This document shows, piece by piece, positions 8,271 through 17,764 of a stretch of DNA of 64,000 nucleotides (the stretch's first letter is position 1; every line of letters starts with the position of its first letter). The notes beneath the pieces were generated by a model, which was not told where the DNA came from, made no database searches, and saw nothing but the letters and a program-made list of their open reading frames with translations. The stretch is from an uncultured Acidobacteriota bacterium (lineage in GTDB: Bacteria > Acidobacteriota > Blastocatellia > RBC074). Location of the stretch: NCBI GenBank assembly GCA_902825875.1, contig CADECP010000011.1, positions 114,453 through 178,452 on the forward strand, in the 5' to 3' direction. Made by a program: the position numbers and the translations under genes.

Positions 8271-10630
8271 GCCGACTGACCGTTTATCCCACGCTGGACG
8301 AATATGAAAGCCGATTGCCCGACTTCGCCAAGCGACTGGAAGTAATCAACGCCGACAAGCTGAAAAAGATGGCGCGCGTCTGGGTTGGCAAGGATGCCGC
8401 CAAACTCAACAAAGACTCGGCAATTCAATTGTTGAAACGCAGCTTTCGCGATCCGAAAGCGATCCGGCAACTCGCCGACAACCTGACGCCAGTGGAACGC
8501 GACGGACTGATGCTGATGAAATTGCGCGGGCGTTCCGTTGTTTACACCGAAGAACTGGCCACGGAACTGTTGCTGCTGCATCCCATCACGCCTGATCGCA
8601 AGTCCGGTTACCACTCTTCCGGAAAGCAATACGGGCGGCTGAATGAAATGATGGAACGCGGGCTGCTGATGCGTTGCGACGGATCAAATAGCATTTTCGG
8701 CGACTCGCATTATTCCTATTCCGATTCCTGCGAAGCCGTTGGCGCGGTCGCTGATTTTTTCGGAGTGATTGATCTGACTCCGCCGCCATCGCTCTCACTC
8801 AAACCGGTTACGGATGTGGTCGCTCCCGTTGCCCGCCACACTGGGGAATTGCTGCTGGAACTAACATCATTTGCACAAGCCTTCGACCGACTGGGTAGCG
8901 TGCAAATTATCGGGAAAGGATTGTATGCCAATCCTTCGCTCGCCAAACTGTACAAGCTGCTGGATTGGAACAGGCAAGATGAAGACAGCCGCGCACCTTC
9001 CCTGTTGCCTTCCGTTGAGTTTTACCTGGGATTGTTTCTTGCCGCCGATTTGCTGAAAGTGGATTACGTGGCGCGCAAGATTACAACTAATCCGCGCCGG
9101 AACATCCCGCTCACGCTGGAACAGCCGCTCACAATTCAGGCTCGTCTCTGGGCGCAAAGCTACCGTGCGTTGCGGCGCTGGGTCGAATGCGTTCCGCCGG
9201 GCGTTTACTTTTATGCGGATGAGATCACCGGCCAGACCCGGTTCAACGGTCTCCGCGCGGCATTGTTGCTGGCGCTGGGATTGCTGCCCGATCCAAACCA
9301 GTGGTATCGCATCACAGACCTTTCGGACATTCTACGATTGCGCATCGGCAGGCAGTTCGCGCTCGGCCATGTGCCTTCCTATTACGTGCCGTGGAAGGCG
9401 ACGCCGGAGCAGGAAGCCCAGGCGCTCGCCAAATACGAAAAAGAGTATCTGACCAACTGGCAATCAAGAGAACAAGTGTGGATCGAACAGGCGCTGTGCG
9501 GCTCGCTTTTTCATCTTGGCCTGGTCGAACTGGCAAGCGATGCGAAAGACAAATCTGGCCAACAAACTCTCTTCCGCCTGACCGAGGCCGGGCGCGCGGC
9601 GCTGTACGACATCTTCCGCCAACCTGTGGCAACTGACGGCCAATCTTCGCCGGCCAGGCCAAGTGAGCAAGCCTGCTGGATCGTTCAGCCTAATTTTGAG
9701 GTTCTGGTTTATTTGGATCAGGCCAGCCCACGCCAGCTTGGATTTATCGAACGCATCGGGCAACGGCAAAAGGCGGACGCTGCCATCGTGACTTACCGGC
9801 TGACGCGCGAAAGCGTTTACGTTGCGTTGGAAGAGGGAGTTGAGACGAACGGGTTATTGCAAACGCTGGAATCGTGCAGCCTGCATCCCTTGCCGCCCGG
9901 CGTGTCGCGCACACTCAGTGATTGGGCGGCGCGGCGCGAACGGCTGACCGTGCGGCTCGATGCCAGTGTGCTGGAATTCGCGGATGCCGCCGCAAGAGAC
10001 GCGGCGTTAACCGCAGGCAAAATTAAAGGCACAGCCATCGGCGAACGCTTCCTTCTGACAAACAAGACGGAACAAGAACTCAAACGCGCAGCGCCGTTCG
10101 GCGGCACAATCAGCTACGAACCGCAACCTCCGCGTTCGCTGATTGTTCAGGACGACGGCAAAATACTGATTACCCAACACGATCTGTTGATCGCGGGCGA
10201 GTTATCGGCATTTGCCGAACCAACCGGCAATCCGATGTTTTGGCAGGTCACGCGCGCCAGCGTATTGGCGGCGCGTGATCGTGGCTGGACGGCAAGCGAC
10301 ATCATCAACCGGATCAGCCATCGCACCACGTTGGCGCCGCCACCATTCCTGCAATATGCCATTCACGCCTGGTGTGGAAACAAGACCGCGCCCGGTCCGA
10401 CGACAATTGCAACTCCGCCCTTGCTGCAAACTTCCACCGCCGAAGTCGCCGAAGCCATTTGCAAATGCACGTTCCTGCGCCCGCATTTGCTGGCGCGGAT
10501 TGGCGGGTGCGCCGTGCTGATCAAACCGGAAAGCGTCAAAACGCTCGGCAAGCTGCTTGCCGAATATGGATTCGCCATCGGCAAAGAAGTCTTGCTGCCC
10601 GCACCCGAATCGCCGGAGAAGAAAAAATGA
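8267..10630 (+). CDS. helicase-associated protein with Helicase_C_3/XPB-Ssl2-like domain
   Basis: 787 residues. The probable start is a TTG at 8267 that overlaps the XPB stop (TTGA) and follows AGGAGG closely. There is no Walker A motif, so it is not a motor itself. The N-terminal part is helical and winged-helix-like (AIRQLADNLTPVERDGLMLM). The region around 470-580 carries a motif typical of the Helicase_C_3 family (WIVQPNFEVLVYLDQ, then a Leu-rich block). The C-terminal ~100 residues include HLLARIGGCAVLIKPESV. Proteins of this type are found next to bacterial XPB and are thought to be partners of it. The stop overlaps the next start (ATGA). Confidence 0.75.
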   Translation: MSRLTVYPTLDEYESRLPDFAKRLEVINADKLKKMARVWVGKDAAKLNKDSAIQLLKRSFRDPKAIRQLADNLTPVERDGLMLMKLRGRSVVYTEELATELLLLHPITPDRKSGYHSSGKQYGRLNEMMERGLLMRCDGSNSIFGDSHYSYSDSCEAVGAVADFFGVIDLTPPPSLSLKPVTDVVAPVARHTGELLLELTSFAQAFDRLGSVQIIGKGLYANPSLAKLYKLLDWNRQDEDSRAPSLLPSVEFYLGLFLAADLLKVDYVARKITTNPRRNIPLTLEQPLTIQARLWAQSYRALRRWVECVPPGVYFYADEITGQTRFNGLRAALLLALGLLPDPNQWYRITDLSDILRLRIGRQFALGHVPSYYVPWKATPEQEAQALAKYEKEYLTNWQSREQVWIEQALCGSLFHLGLVELASDAKDKSGQQTLFRLTEAGRAALYDIFRQPVATDGQSSPARPSEQACWIVQPNFEVLVYLDQASPRQLGFIERIGQRQKADAAIVTYRLTRESVYVALEEGVETNGLLQTLESCSLHPLPPGVSRTLSDWAARRERLTVRLDASVLEFADAAARDAALTAGKIKGTAIGERFLLTNKTEQELKRAAPFGGTISYEPQPPRSLIVQDDGKILITQHDLLIAGELSAFAEPTGNPMFWQVTRASVLAARDRGWTASDIINRISHRTTLAPPPFLQYAIHAWCGNKTAPGPTTIATPPLLQTSTAEVAEAICKCTFLRPHLLARIGGCAVLIKPESVKTLGKLLAEYGFAIGKEVLLPAPESPEKKK

Positions 10631-10920
10631 AGAAGAGCAAAACCACATCGGCATCCATTGCCGCAACGACGCAAACCGCGCCGCTCGCGCCGGCCAAGGC
10701 TGCGCTACCCGCGCCGTTGCTGCACACGCATTTGACGCTGGTTGAAACCGCCGAACCGGAATTGCTGGAAGAATTGCTGGCCGACCGCCGCGTCGGCCCA
10801 TTGCTGGTGGCGCGTCTGTCGGATTGCGTCGCCGTTGTCGCGCCGGGCAACGCCAAAGAAGTACAGCGCTGGTTGCTGAAAGCCGGCCACACACCCCGCA
10901 TCGTTGACGAAAAACAGTAA
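10627..10920 (+). CDS. small third protein of the XPB operon
   Basis: 97 residues, starting in an ATGA overlap with the upstream gene. After a low-complexity Lys/Thr/Ala/Pro leader, the core (HTHLTLVETAEPELLEELLA, VGPLLVARLSDCVAVVAPGN, WLLKAGHTPRIVD) repeats the style of the C-terminal end of the preceding protein. It may be a split-off or duplicated C-terminal subdomain (inference). No known family recognised. It is probably a subunit of the same helicase assembly. Confidence 0.65.
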   Translation: MKKSKTTSASIAATTQTAPLAPAKAALPAPLLHTHLTLVETAEPELLEELLADRRVGPLLVARLSDCVAVVAPGNAKEVQRWLLKAGHTPRIVDEKQ

Positions 10921-10943
10921 GCCCATTTTAGGAGACCAAAAAT

Positions 10944-12830
10944 ATGTTCGATGGCAACTTCAAGCGATTTATTTTTTGTTCGCAGTTGATTTCTTTTTTA
11001 ACTCTTTTTTTATGTGTCGCGCCCGCCTTTGCGCAGGGCAAAGTCGAATACGAAATTTCTTTCCCCAACGCCGCGCATCACGAAGCCGAAATTACTGTCA
11101 CTTTCACGGGCGCTCCGGCGGGCAAACCGTTGGAAGTTCGCATGAGCCGGTCTTCGCCGGGGCGATATTCGGCGCAGGAATTTTCCAAGAACGTGTACAG
11201 CGTACGCGCCACGGACGGCAGCGGAGCGGCGCTCAGCTTTACGCGCCCGAATCCTACGCAATGGAACATCGCCGGACACAAAGGCAAAGTCCGAATCACG
11301 TACACGTTGTTTGGCGATTTGGGATCAGGGACGTTCACCGGCATTGACGCTTCGATGGCGCATTTGAGCATTCCAGCAACTTTCATGTGGGCGCGCGGTT
11401 TTGAAAACGCGCCAGTCACGATTCGCTTCAAAGGCTTGCCCGGCTGGAAAGTCGCCACGCAACTTGTGCCGACCGGCGACCCGCAAGTCTTCACAGCGCC
11501 GCACCTGCAATACTTCATGGATTCGCCGACGATGCTGGCGAACTTCCGGCTGCGCGAATGGAAGATTCAATCCAACGGCAAAACCTACACGATTCGGCTG
11601 GCCATCAACGATCCGGCGGCTTCAGACCAGGAAGTGGATGAGTTCACCGAAATGTGCAAAAAGATCGTCGCCGAACAAAACGCCATTTTCGGCGAAGCCC
11701 CTGATTTCGATTTCGGCACGTACACATTCATTTCCAACTACGTGCCGCAAATCGGCGGCGACGGCATGGAGCATCGCAACTCGACCAGTTTGACCAGTTC
11801 GCGTTCGATCAAAGGTTCGCCGCGCGGCAATCTGGGCACGGTTTCGCACGAATACTTTCACGCCTGGAACGTTGAACGGCTGCGCCCGAAAACTTTGGAG
11901 CCGTTCAGTTTCGAAGACGCGAATGTTTCCGACGGGCTGTGGGTGGGCGAAGGTTTCACGCAGTATTACGGCAATCTGGCAATGAAGCGCGCTGGTTTCA
12001 GCGGCGATGACGCCAGCTTTGCACGCGGGTTGGGCTTTACGATCAATGCCATAGTCAATACGCCGGGGCGCGTGTTGCACGGGGCAATCGAAATGAGCCA
12101 ACAAGCCGTGTATGCCGACGGCGCTCCGGCGGCGGATCCAAATAACCTCCAGAACAATTTCCTGTCGTATTACACCTACGGCAGCGCTGTGGCATTAGGT
12201 TTGGATTTGACCTTGCGGACCAAGTTCACGGGTAAGACTCTGGACGGTTATATGCGCCAGCTTTGGCAAGACCATGGCAAGCACCAAAAAAATTACGCGC
12301 CCGCCAAACCGTACACGATTGCCGATTTGAAAACTTCGCTGACGAGATACACGGGCGACGCAGCGTTTGCGAATGACTTTTTCAAACGCTTTGTCGAAGG
12401 CCACGACGTGCCGGATTACGAAGCATTGCTGGCCAAAGCCGGATTTCAGCTTCGCAAAGCGCGACCAGGCAAGTTGTGGCTGGACGGGCAGCTTCGGGAA
12501 CAAGGCGGCGCGCTGAGCATCGGCAGTCCGACTTTGCGAACCGGCCCAATGTACAAAGCCGGTCTGGATCGCGGCGACAAGATTCTGACCTTTGACGGCC
12601 AAACGGTCAGCAAGCCTTCGGACGTGCAAGCGATTCTGGAAAAGCACAAACCCGGCGACACCATCACCGTTGAAGCCGAACAGCGCGGATTGAAGAAAAC
12701 CGTTCAATTAACCTTCACCGAAGACCCTGCGCTGGAAGTCGTCGCGTTTGAAAGCATCAACAAGGAAGTCACGGCGGAAATGAAAAAGCTGCGGGCGGAA
12801 TGGCTGGGTTCGCAAATAGGTCGGCAATAA
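10944..12830 (+). CDS. M61-family metallopeptidase with C-terminal PDZ domain
   Basis: 628 residues. A signal peptide covers residues 1-31 (hydrophobic core, then APAFAQG), so it acts in the periplasm or is secreted. The zincin motif HEYFH lies at 302-306, with a downstream Glu in [13 protein letters not shown] (~336) as the likely third zinc ligand. [10 protein letters not shown] at ~271-280 is the M61 GAMEN-like substrate element. The C-terminal ~110 residues form a PDZ domain ([32 protein letters not shown]). M61 enzymes are glycyl aminopeptidase-like. AGGAG lies upstream of the ATG. Confidence 0.9.
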   Translation: MFDGNFKRFIFCSQLISFLTLFLCVAPAFAQGKVEYEISFPNAAHHEAEITVTFTGAPAGKPLEVRMSRSSPGRYSAQEFSKNVYSVRATDGSGAALSFTRPNPTQWNIAGHKGKVRITYTLFGDLGSGTFTGIDASMAHLSIPATFMWARGFENAPVTIRFKGLPGWKVATQLVPTGDPQVFTAPHLQYFMDSPTMLANFRLREWKIQSNGKTYTIRLAINDPAASDQEVDEFTEMCKKIVAEQNAIFGEAPDFDFGTYTFISNYVPQIGGDGMEHRNSTSLTSSRSIKGSPRGNLGTVSHEYFHAWNVERLRPKTLEPFSFEDANVSDGLWVGEGFTQYYGNLAMKRAGFSGDDASFARGLGFTINAIVNTPGRVLHGAIEMSQQAVYADGAPAADPNNLQNNFLSYYTYGSAVALGLDLTLRTKFTGKTLDGYMRQLWQDHGKHQKNYAPAKPYTIADLKTSLTRYTGDAAFANDFFKRFVEGHDVPDYEALLAKAGFQLRKARPGKLWLDGQLREQGGALSIGSPTLRTGPMYKAGLDRGDKILTFDGQTVSKPSDVQAILEKHKPGDTITVEAEQRGLKKTVQLTFTEDPALEVVAFESINKEVTAEMKKLRAEWLGSQIGRQ

Positions 12831-12832
12831 AA

Positions 12833-13345
12833 CTATTGCGGCGGCCTGAACCTGACCAGGCTCAGTAGAAAGCGAACGTATTCTCGCAACGCCTGAATCG
12901 TTTGTTCCTGCTGACTGGTTTTGGCTTCCAACAATTCAGAGCGTCGGCGCAAAAGCTCTGTTGCCCGGCGCTCCAATCTTCTCGCTATCAACTGAGGCCG
13001 ATTCAGATGCAACAACCGCAAATGAAAAGCGCCCGTCTCGGTCAAAGCCTCCAATTCCCCAGTCAATTCATTTTCACGCAGATGTTTGGCAAGATCGTGT
13101 CGCTGCGGATTGAGCACATAAAACCCAGCGGCCAATTGCTCCGCTGAAGACCAGAATTCGCCTTTGTATTGATTACAACGATGACAGGCATAAAGCAGGT
13201 TGCTGAGGTCGTCGCTGCCTCCTGCCGCACGTGGTTGGTAATGATCTACAGTAAACTCGCCGCCAGCTTCTGCTTCACCAACCCCACAGTAAGCGCAACG
13301 AAAAGCAAACGTCTGGCGAACTTGTTCGTGCAAAGGGTGCGGCAT
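12833..13345 (-). CDS. HNH endonuclease family protein
   Basis: 170 residues. The compact HNH core fills residues 16-62: CAYC (17/20), VDHYQP (His35), Asn49 in SNLLYA and CHRCN (54/57). Two CxxC pairs therefore bind the structural zinc and the His/Asn pair is complete. The C-terminal half is helical and basic (RLERRATELLRRRSELL). It starts directly after the stop of the upstream small gene (TAAATG), so the two are coupled. There is no methylase or intron context. Solitary acidobacterial HNH proteins of this kind have no firm assigned role. Confidence 0.8.
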   Translation of the reverse strand: MPHPLHEQVRQTFAFRCAYCGVGEAEAGGEFTVDHYQPRAAGGSDDLSNLLYACHRCNQYKGEFWSSAEQLAAGFYVLNPQRHDLAKHLRENELTGELEALTETGAFHLRLLHLNRPQLIARRLERRATELLRRRSELLEAKTSQQEQTIQALREYVRFLLSLVRFRPPQ

Positions 13346-13645
13346 TTAGACCTCAAGGCTGAGTCGTTCACCGGTCACTGCCAAGTAACGCGCTTCCAGT
13401 TGAGCCGCTTGCTGGCGCAGCAAATCTTCCTGCTGCGCCAATTCCAGAGTTCGAGTCGTCAATTCTTTGACACGAGTTTGCAAAGTTCGTGCAGCGGCAG
13501 AGTTGGGCATCCGTTCGGCTTGTTCTTCAGCCTCAAGTTCGGCAAGCCCTGCTTTATACCTGTGATCTTCTTCGGCATTGAGCGTTTCGCCCAATGCCGC
13601 GCGCAAATGTAATTGCCACCAAGATTGATATTGTTTTTCGTCCAT
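13346..13645 (-). CDS. small coiled-coil protein paired with the HNH gene
   Basis: 99 residues from the ATG at 13645, preceded by GGAGGGG; an in-frame start at 13681 adds 12 residues. The whole protein is predicted helical, with a heptad-rich stretch (LQTRVKELTTRTLELAQQED, LLRQQAAQLEARYLAV). No catalytic motif. It is coupled to the HNH gene by an adjacent stop/start and probably binds it or its substrate (inference). Confidence 0.6.
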   Translation of the reverse strand: MDEKQYQSWWQLHLRAALGETLNAEEDHRYKAGLAELEAEEQAERMPNSAAARTLQTRVKELTTRTLELAQQEDLLRQQAAQLEARYLAVTGERLSLEV

Positions 13646-13729
13646 GGCCCCTCCACGCGGGGCAGTATAGGTCAGAGGCATTTTTCGGACAACGAACGCT
13701 TTCCACTAAACGCCGAGAGGAAAGATTGA

Positions 13730-14467
13730 TTACGCCACGTCTCGCCGAACGAAATCCCAGCAGCCAAGCACAGTCGCCACGATTCCTCCGATGATGCCGA
13801 TCAGCAAAGCCATTTTCAGTCTGCCGTCCATAAAGACGTTCACCGGCAACAGCCAGGGATAGAACTTGCCAAGTTTGGCGCTGGCAGCAAACAACGCGAA
13901 GAAAGTTCCGGCAATTCCAGCCCCCAGCGTCACCGCAAAGCTCGCCCAGCGGACGCTGATCCAGGTGTGAATGGCCATAATCAACCACGACGCCAGCCAC
14001 ACATACGCCGAGTGTTTCAGTATCCAGCCCCAAGGCGGCATGCCTGTGTTTGCCAGCGCCGGACGAATTTTTATGAAAACGAGGCCGACGCAAATCGCCA
14101 GAACGATAAGCAGCGTCATGCTAATCAAAATCAGCATGTGAACAGTCAACAGTTTGACCAGGTAAACCGACTTGCGCGTGACCGGCAGCGCCAAAATATG
14201 TTTCCACTGCTTTTCGCCGTGCTCCAACCCGCTGAGCAGCGCCGTTTCCAGCGTAATCAGCAGCGGCATCATGAAGACCGCCCAGAAATTCAGCGCGATT
14301 TTCAAAACCGCATCCCACAAATCGAAATCGGGCTTGAACTCCTTTTTTTCATACAGGATAAAAAAGATCAGCGTCACAACCAGCACAGGCGCAACAAACA
14401 CCATGCGGAACGCCAAAGTGCGTTTCAGCTTCAACATCTCGGCGTGTAAAACTCGAAAAAATATCAT
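13730..14467 (-). CDS. ABC-2 type transporter permease
   Basis: 245 residues with about six membrane segments (VFVAPVLVVTLIFFILYEKK, FWAVFMMPLLITLETALLSG, MLILISMTLLIVLAICVGLV and others). It starts in an ATGA overlap with the ATPase gene. ABC-2 permeases paired with a single ATPase export lipids, peptides or drugs, or act in membrane maintenance; the substrate cannot be read from the sequence. Confidence 0.8.
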   Translation of the reverse strand: MIFFRVLHAEMLKLKRTLAFRMVFVAPVLVVTLIFFILYEKKEFKPDFDLWDAVLKIALNFWAVFMMPLLITLETALLSGLEHGEKQWKHILALPVTRKSVYLVKLLTVHMLILISMTLLIVLAICVGLVFIKIRPALANTGMPPWGWILKHSAYVWLASWLIMAIHTWISVRWASFAVTLGAGIAGTFFALFAASAKLGKFYPWLLPVNVFMDGRLKMALLIGIIGGIVATVLGCWDFVRRDVA

Positions 14468-15393
14468 CGGGCGGCCTCCTGTTCGGCGGAGTTATTGGTC
14501 AAGTTCAGGAAAATGTCTTCCAGCGAAGCTTGCGCCTGAGCGATGTGAAACACATCCAATCGCTGGCCGACCAGCAAACTGTTGATGCTGGCAGCGGCTT
14601 CGCGTGTGGTGGCGGCAACGTTCAGCAAACCGTCCTCGCCGCGTTGCACTTGCCAACCGGCGGCGGTCAGGCATTTCGCCGCTTGATCGGGTTGAGTCAC
14701 TCCAACGGTCAAATGTTCGTGACGTTCGGCTTGCAGTTCGGCCAACGTTCCCTGAAACAGCAGTTTGCCTTGATGAATGATGCCGATGTGGTTGGCGACT
14801 TGTTCGACTTCGCTGAGCAGGTGGCTGGAAAGAAAAATAGTGATTCCGAATTCCGAAGCCAGACGGCGAATCAAATCGCGCATTTCGTGAATGCCCGCCG
14901 GATCAAGCCCGTTCGCCGGTTCGTCCAGAATCAACAGGTCTGGATTGTTCAACAGCGCCAGCGCCAGGCTCAGTCGTTGGCGCATGCCCAACGAGTATTC
15001 GCGGACTCGGCGGTGAGCATCGGCGGTCAGTTTGACGATGCCGAGCGCGCGATCAATCAATTCGCGTTTGGCTCCGAGCAACCGTCGCGTGACTTCCAGG
15101 TTTTCGCGTCCGGTCAGATGCGGATACAACGAAGGCGTTTCGACCAGTGCGCCGACTCGCTGCAATAACTTCAACCGATTGTCGGCAAAGGATTCGCCAA
15201 ACAATTTGACTTCGCCAGCGTTGGGTCGAATCAAACCGAGCAGCATTCTTATCGTAGTGGTTTTGCCTGCTCCGTTCGGCCCCAAAAAACCATACACTGC
15301 AGCTTCGGGAACTTGCAGGTTGACTTCGTTCACAGCAAGCTGCGTCCCGAACCGGCGCGTCAGCCCACTGGTTTCAATTGCGATTTTTTGCAT
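14464..15393 (-). CDS. ABC transporter ATP-binding protein
   Basis: 309 residues. Walker A is GPNGAGKTTT (38-46), the signature is YSLGMRQRLSLA, Walker B is LLILDEPANGLDP and the switch is LSSHLLSE. The C-terminal ~90 residues form the regulatory extension of CcmA/NatA-type exporters. A GAGGAAAAA ribosome site precedes the ATG. It forms a two-gene exporter with the overlapping permease. Confidence 0.88.
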   Translation of the reverse strand: MQKIAIETSGLTRRFGTQLAVNEVNLQVPEAAVYGFLGPNGAGKTTTIRMLLGLIRPNAGEVKLFGESFADNRLKLLQRVGALVETPSLYPHLTGRENLEVTRRLLGAKRELIDRALGIVKLTADAHRRVREYSLGMRQRLSLALALLNNPDLLILDEPANGLDPAGIHEMRDLIRRLASEFGITIFLSSHLLSEVEQVANHIGIIHQGKLLFQGTLAELQAERHEHLTVGVTQPDQAAKCLTAAGWQVQRGEDGLLNVAATTREAAASINSLLVGQRLDVFHIAQAQASLEDIFLNLTNNSAEQEAAR

Positions 15394-15516
15394 TTTTTCC
15401 TCCGCAACTCATAACGGAACCGAGCGGTGAGCATTAACAACGCAATGGCATTTGACCGGCTTGACAGTCTGGCGCGTTTCGGGAGATTTTGGCCGCCGAC
15501 CTAACTGAGGAGCTTT

Positions 15517-16047
15517 ATGAAACGAACCACTCAAACCATGTTTCTGGCAGCGATTCTGCTGCTGGTCAGCGGCTACACCGAATGTTACAAGCCGGTCGGT
15601 CGCGGCGACGGATTGCCGAAACACATCAAAACCTTCGCCGTGCCGCCGTTTCAGAATCCGAGTTTGCGATTCAAAGTCGAGCAGCGATTCACGTCGGCTG
15701 TCGTGGACGAAACGCTGCGCCGAGCGCGAGCCTTGCGCGTGGTTTCGACTGCCGAAGATGCCGATGCCGTAATGCTCGGCACGATCAAGGCGTTCACTTA
15801 TCGCCCGGTTGGTTTGGAAGATTTGGGGCGCGCGCGCGTCTTTGAAGTTGCCATCACCGTCGCCGTCACCGTCAAAGATCAAACCAAAAACAAGATTCTG
15901 TTCGACAACCAAAATCTGATCTTTCGCGGCGAGTACGAAATTGCCGGAGACCCGAAAACCTTCTTCAGCGAAGAAGGCCCGGCAACAGACCGCATTGCGC
16001 GCGATTTTGCCAAAAGCGTGATGACAACGATTTTGGAAGGATTCTGA
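15517..16047 (+). CDS. lptE: LptE-like LPS-assembly lipoprotein
   Basis: 176 residues. An N-terminal export signal ends in a lipobox-like region, LLLVSGYTECYK, although the residues before the Cys (T-E) are not the canonical A/G. The body has the LptE fold pattern: KTFAVPPFQNPSLRFKVEQR, AVVDETLRRARALRVVSTAE, DAVMLGTIKAF, then VAVTVKDQTKNKILFDNQNL. LptE plugs the LptD barrel that inserts LPS into the outer membrane. Position supports the call: lptE is often next to holA, which lies two genes downstream. GAGGAG precedes the ATG. Confidence 0.7.
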   Translation: MKRTTQTMFLAAILLLVSGYTECYKPVGRGDGLPKHIKTFAVPPFQNPSLRFKVEQRFTSAVVDETLRRARALRVVSTAEDADAVMLGTIKAFTYRPVGLEDLGRARVFEVAITVAVTVKDQTKNKILFDNQNLIFRGEYEIAGDPKTFFSEEGPATDRIARDFAKSVMTTILEGF

Positions 16048-16065
16048 TTTTGGAGGTGAGTCGGG

Positions 16066-16335
16066 ATGCCAGTTCTTTCAAGGTTTTATGGTGTCGTCGT
16101 CTTGATGTATTTTTTCGACAACAGGCAACACCAACAACCTCACATTCACGTGCAGTACGGCGACCAGGAAGCTGTAATTTCCATCCCAGACGGAAACGTA
16201 ATTACAGGTTTAATCTCGACGTCAAAGCTGAAATTAGTGCAAGCTTGGATCGAAATTCACCAAGACGAGTTAATGACTGACTGGCGTTTGGCTGTAACCG
16301 GCCAGGCAATTTCAAAGATTGAACCTCTAAAGTAA
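16066..16335 (+). CDS. DUF4160 family protein
   Basis: 89 residues; GGAGGTGA precedes the ATG. The family pattern is clear: MYFFDNRQHQQPHIHVQYGD, then AVISIPDGNVITG and KLVQAWIEIHQDELMTDWRL. DUF4160 genes are usually followed by a DUF2442 gene, as here, and the pair is suspected to be a toxin-antitoxin-like module. The His-rich PHIHV is the most conserved patch. The pair sits inside the lptE-holA interval. Confidence 0.85.
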   Translation: MPVLSRFYGVVVLMYFFDNRQHQQPHIHVQYGDQEAVISIPDGNVITGLISTSKLKLVQAWIEIHQDELMTDWRLAVTGQAISKIEPLK

Positions 16336-16347
16336 GGAGTGAGTGCA

Positions 16348-16611
16348 ATGAATAAAGTTGTAGAAGTCAGAACAAACGATGACTACTCCCTAGAGTTGAG
16401 ATTCAACGATGGGAGCTTTAAGCGATTCGACGTAACTCCATATTTGGAACTGGGCATTTTTCGTGAACTGAAAGATTTGAACTACTTTCGTCGAGCACAA
16501 ATCGCGTTCGGCACTGTTCAATGGCCAAATGAACAGGATTTTGGCCCAGACACACTTTACCTGGATGGGATTGAAATCGAAGAATACAAACAGCAACAAA
16601 CTGCTGCGTAA
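16348..16611 (+). CDS. DUF2442 family protein
   Basis: 87 residues from the ATG at 16348, preceded by AAGGAG at 8 nt; a GTG at 16339 is in frame but poorer. The family pattern is VRTNDDYSLELRFNDGSFKR, FDVTPYLELGIFRELKD, then VQWPNEQDFGPDTLYLDG. It follows the DUF4160 gene by 12 nt. The likely role is antitoxin or regulator of its partner (inference). Confidence 0.85.
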   Translation: MNKVVEVRTNDDYSLELRFNDGSFKRFDVTPYLELGIFRELKDLNYFRRAQIAFGTVQWPNEQDFGPDTLYLDGIEIEEYKQQQTAA

Positions 16612-16620
16612 ACCTTTCCG

Positions 16621-17691
16621 ATGAAACGTTCGAATTCTCCAGACGCGCTGAAATCGCAATCCGACTTTTACCGCAAACTGAAAAGCGGGCAGATCGCGCC
16701 GCTTTATCTGTTTGAAGGCGAAGAGCGGTATCTGCGCGATCAGGCGTTGAAAAAATTGACCGAAGCGGCAATTGACGTTTCGGTGCGCGATTTCAACTTC
16801 GCGGCGATTTCCGTCGCACAAGGCGATTTGGACGAAGCTCTGGCGCTGGCCGAACAGTTCCCGATGATTTCGCCGCGGCGGATGATCGTCGTCACTGGCT
16901 TTGAAGCAATCAGCGACGATGACCAGCTTGAATTGTTGAAGGCTTATTTGAAAAAACCTGTGGACACGTCGGTGCTGGTGTTCGTCAGCGACGGCCTGGA
17001 CAATCGGCGCAACATTTCGACGGCGCTGCGAAAAGGTTGCGAAGTCGTCAGTTTCGACGCTCTGGAAGAACGCGACAGCGCGCCGAACTGGATTCGTGAT
17101 TACGTCACGCGCGCGGGCTGTTCGATTGATCCGGCTTCGGCGACTTATCTGGTCGGAATGGTTGGCGTGGATTTGATGCGGCTGTCAAACGAACTGGAAA
17201 AGTTGATTGCCTTCGTCGGCGACAAAGGGCGAATCACTCAAAACGAAATTGACGAACTGGTTCGCCATTCGCGCGAACATTCCAACTTCGAATTGACAGA
17301 CGCCGTCGTGGATGGCGACCGGAAAAAAGCTCTCAGCTTGTTGCACCGAATTTTCGACAACGCTTCTGAAAACCCGCAAACGTTGAGTTTGATGATTCTG
17401 GGGGCAATTGCCAGCAATTACCGCAAGATGCTCGGCGCGAAAGAATTGATGAAACAGAACGCGCCGAATTCCGAAGTCGCCAGAATCGTAGGCATGTCGC
17501 CTTACGTCGTTGGCCGGTTCAACGAACGAGTTCGACGGGTCGAAACCGAACACATTCTGAAAGGCATTCAACGAATTGCGGCGACCGATGTGATGCTGAA
17601 AACTTCGATGGCCACGCCGCGTTTGTTGCTTGAGCTGCTGATTTGCGAACTTTGTCCTTTGCCGCAACGACGCGCGGGATTTCAGCGGTGA
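16621..17691 (+). CDS. holA: DNA polymerase III delta subunit
   Basis: 356 residues, usual length for HolA. Features: PLYLFEGEERYLRDQALKKL at the N-terminus, the degenerate AAA+ fold (DLDEALALAEQFPMISPRRM, VFVSDGLDNRRNISTALRKG), FELTDAVVDGDRKKALSLLH and a C-terminal helical domain. It opens the beta clamp in the replication clamp loader. No obvious ribosome site; it follows DUF2442 by 9 nt and is probably coupled to it. Confidence 0.88.
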   Translation: MKRSNSPDALKSQSDFYRKLKSGQIAPLYLFEGEERYLRDQALKKLTEAAIDVSVRDFNFAAISVAQGDLDEALALAEQFPMISPRRMIVVTGFEAISDDDQLELLKAYLKKPVDTSVLVFVSDGLDNRRNISTALRKGCEVVSFDALEERDSAPNWIRDYVTRAGCSIDPASATYLVGMVGVDLMRLSNELEKLIAFVGDKGRITQNEIDELVRHSREHSNFELTDAVVDGDRKKALSLLHRIFDNASENPQTLSLMILGAIASNYRKMLGAKELMKQNAPNSEVARIVGMSPYVVGRFNERVRRVETEHILKGIQRIAATDVMLKTSMATPRLLLELLICELCPLPQRRAGFQR

Positions 17692-17764
17692 CAAGACTTC
17701 CACGCCCTGCTACACTCCGCGCCGCTCACACGTAGCCCCAACATTCTTTCTCTTGGGAGTTCAA

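Noticed and set aside
12833..13645. Restriction-modification or homing system around the HNH gene
   Set aside because: No methyltransferase, specificity subunit or intron context; only a small coiled-coil partner.
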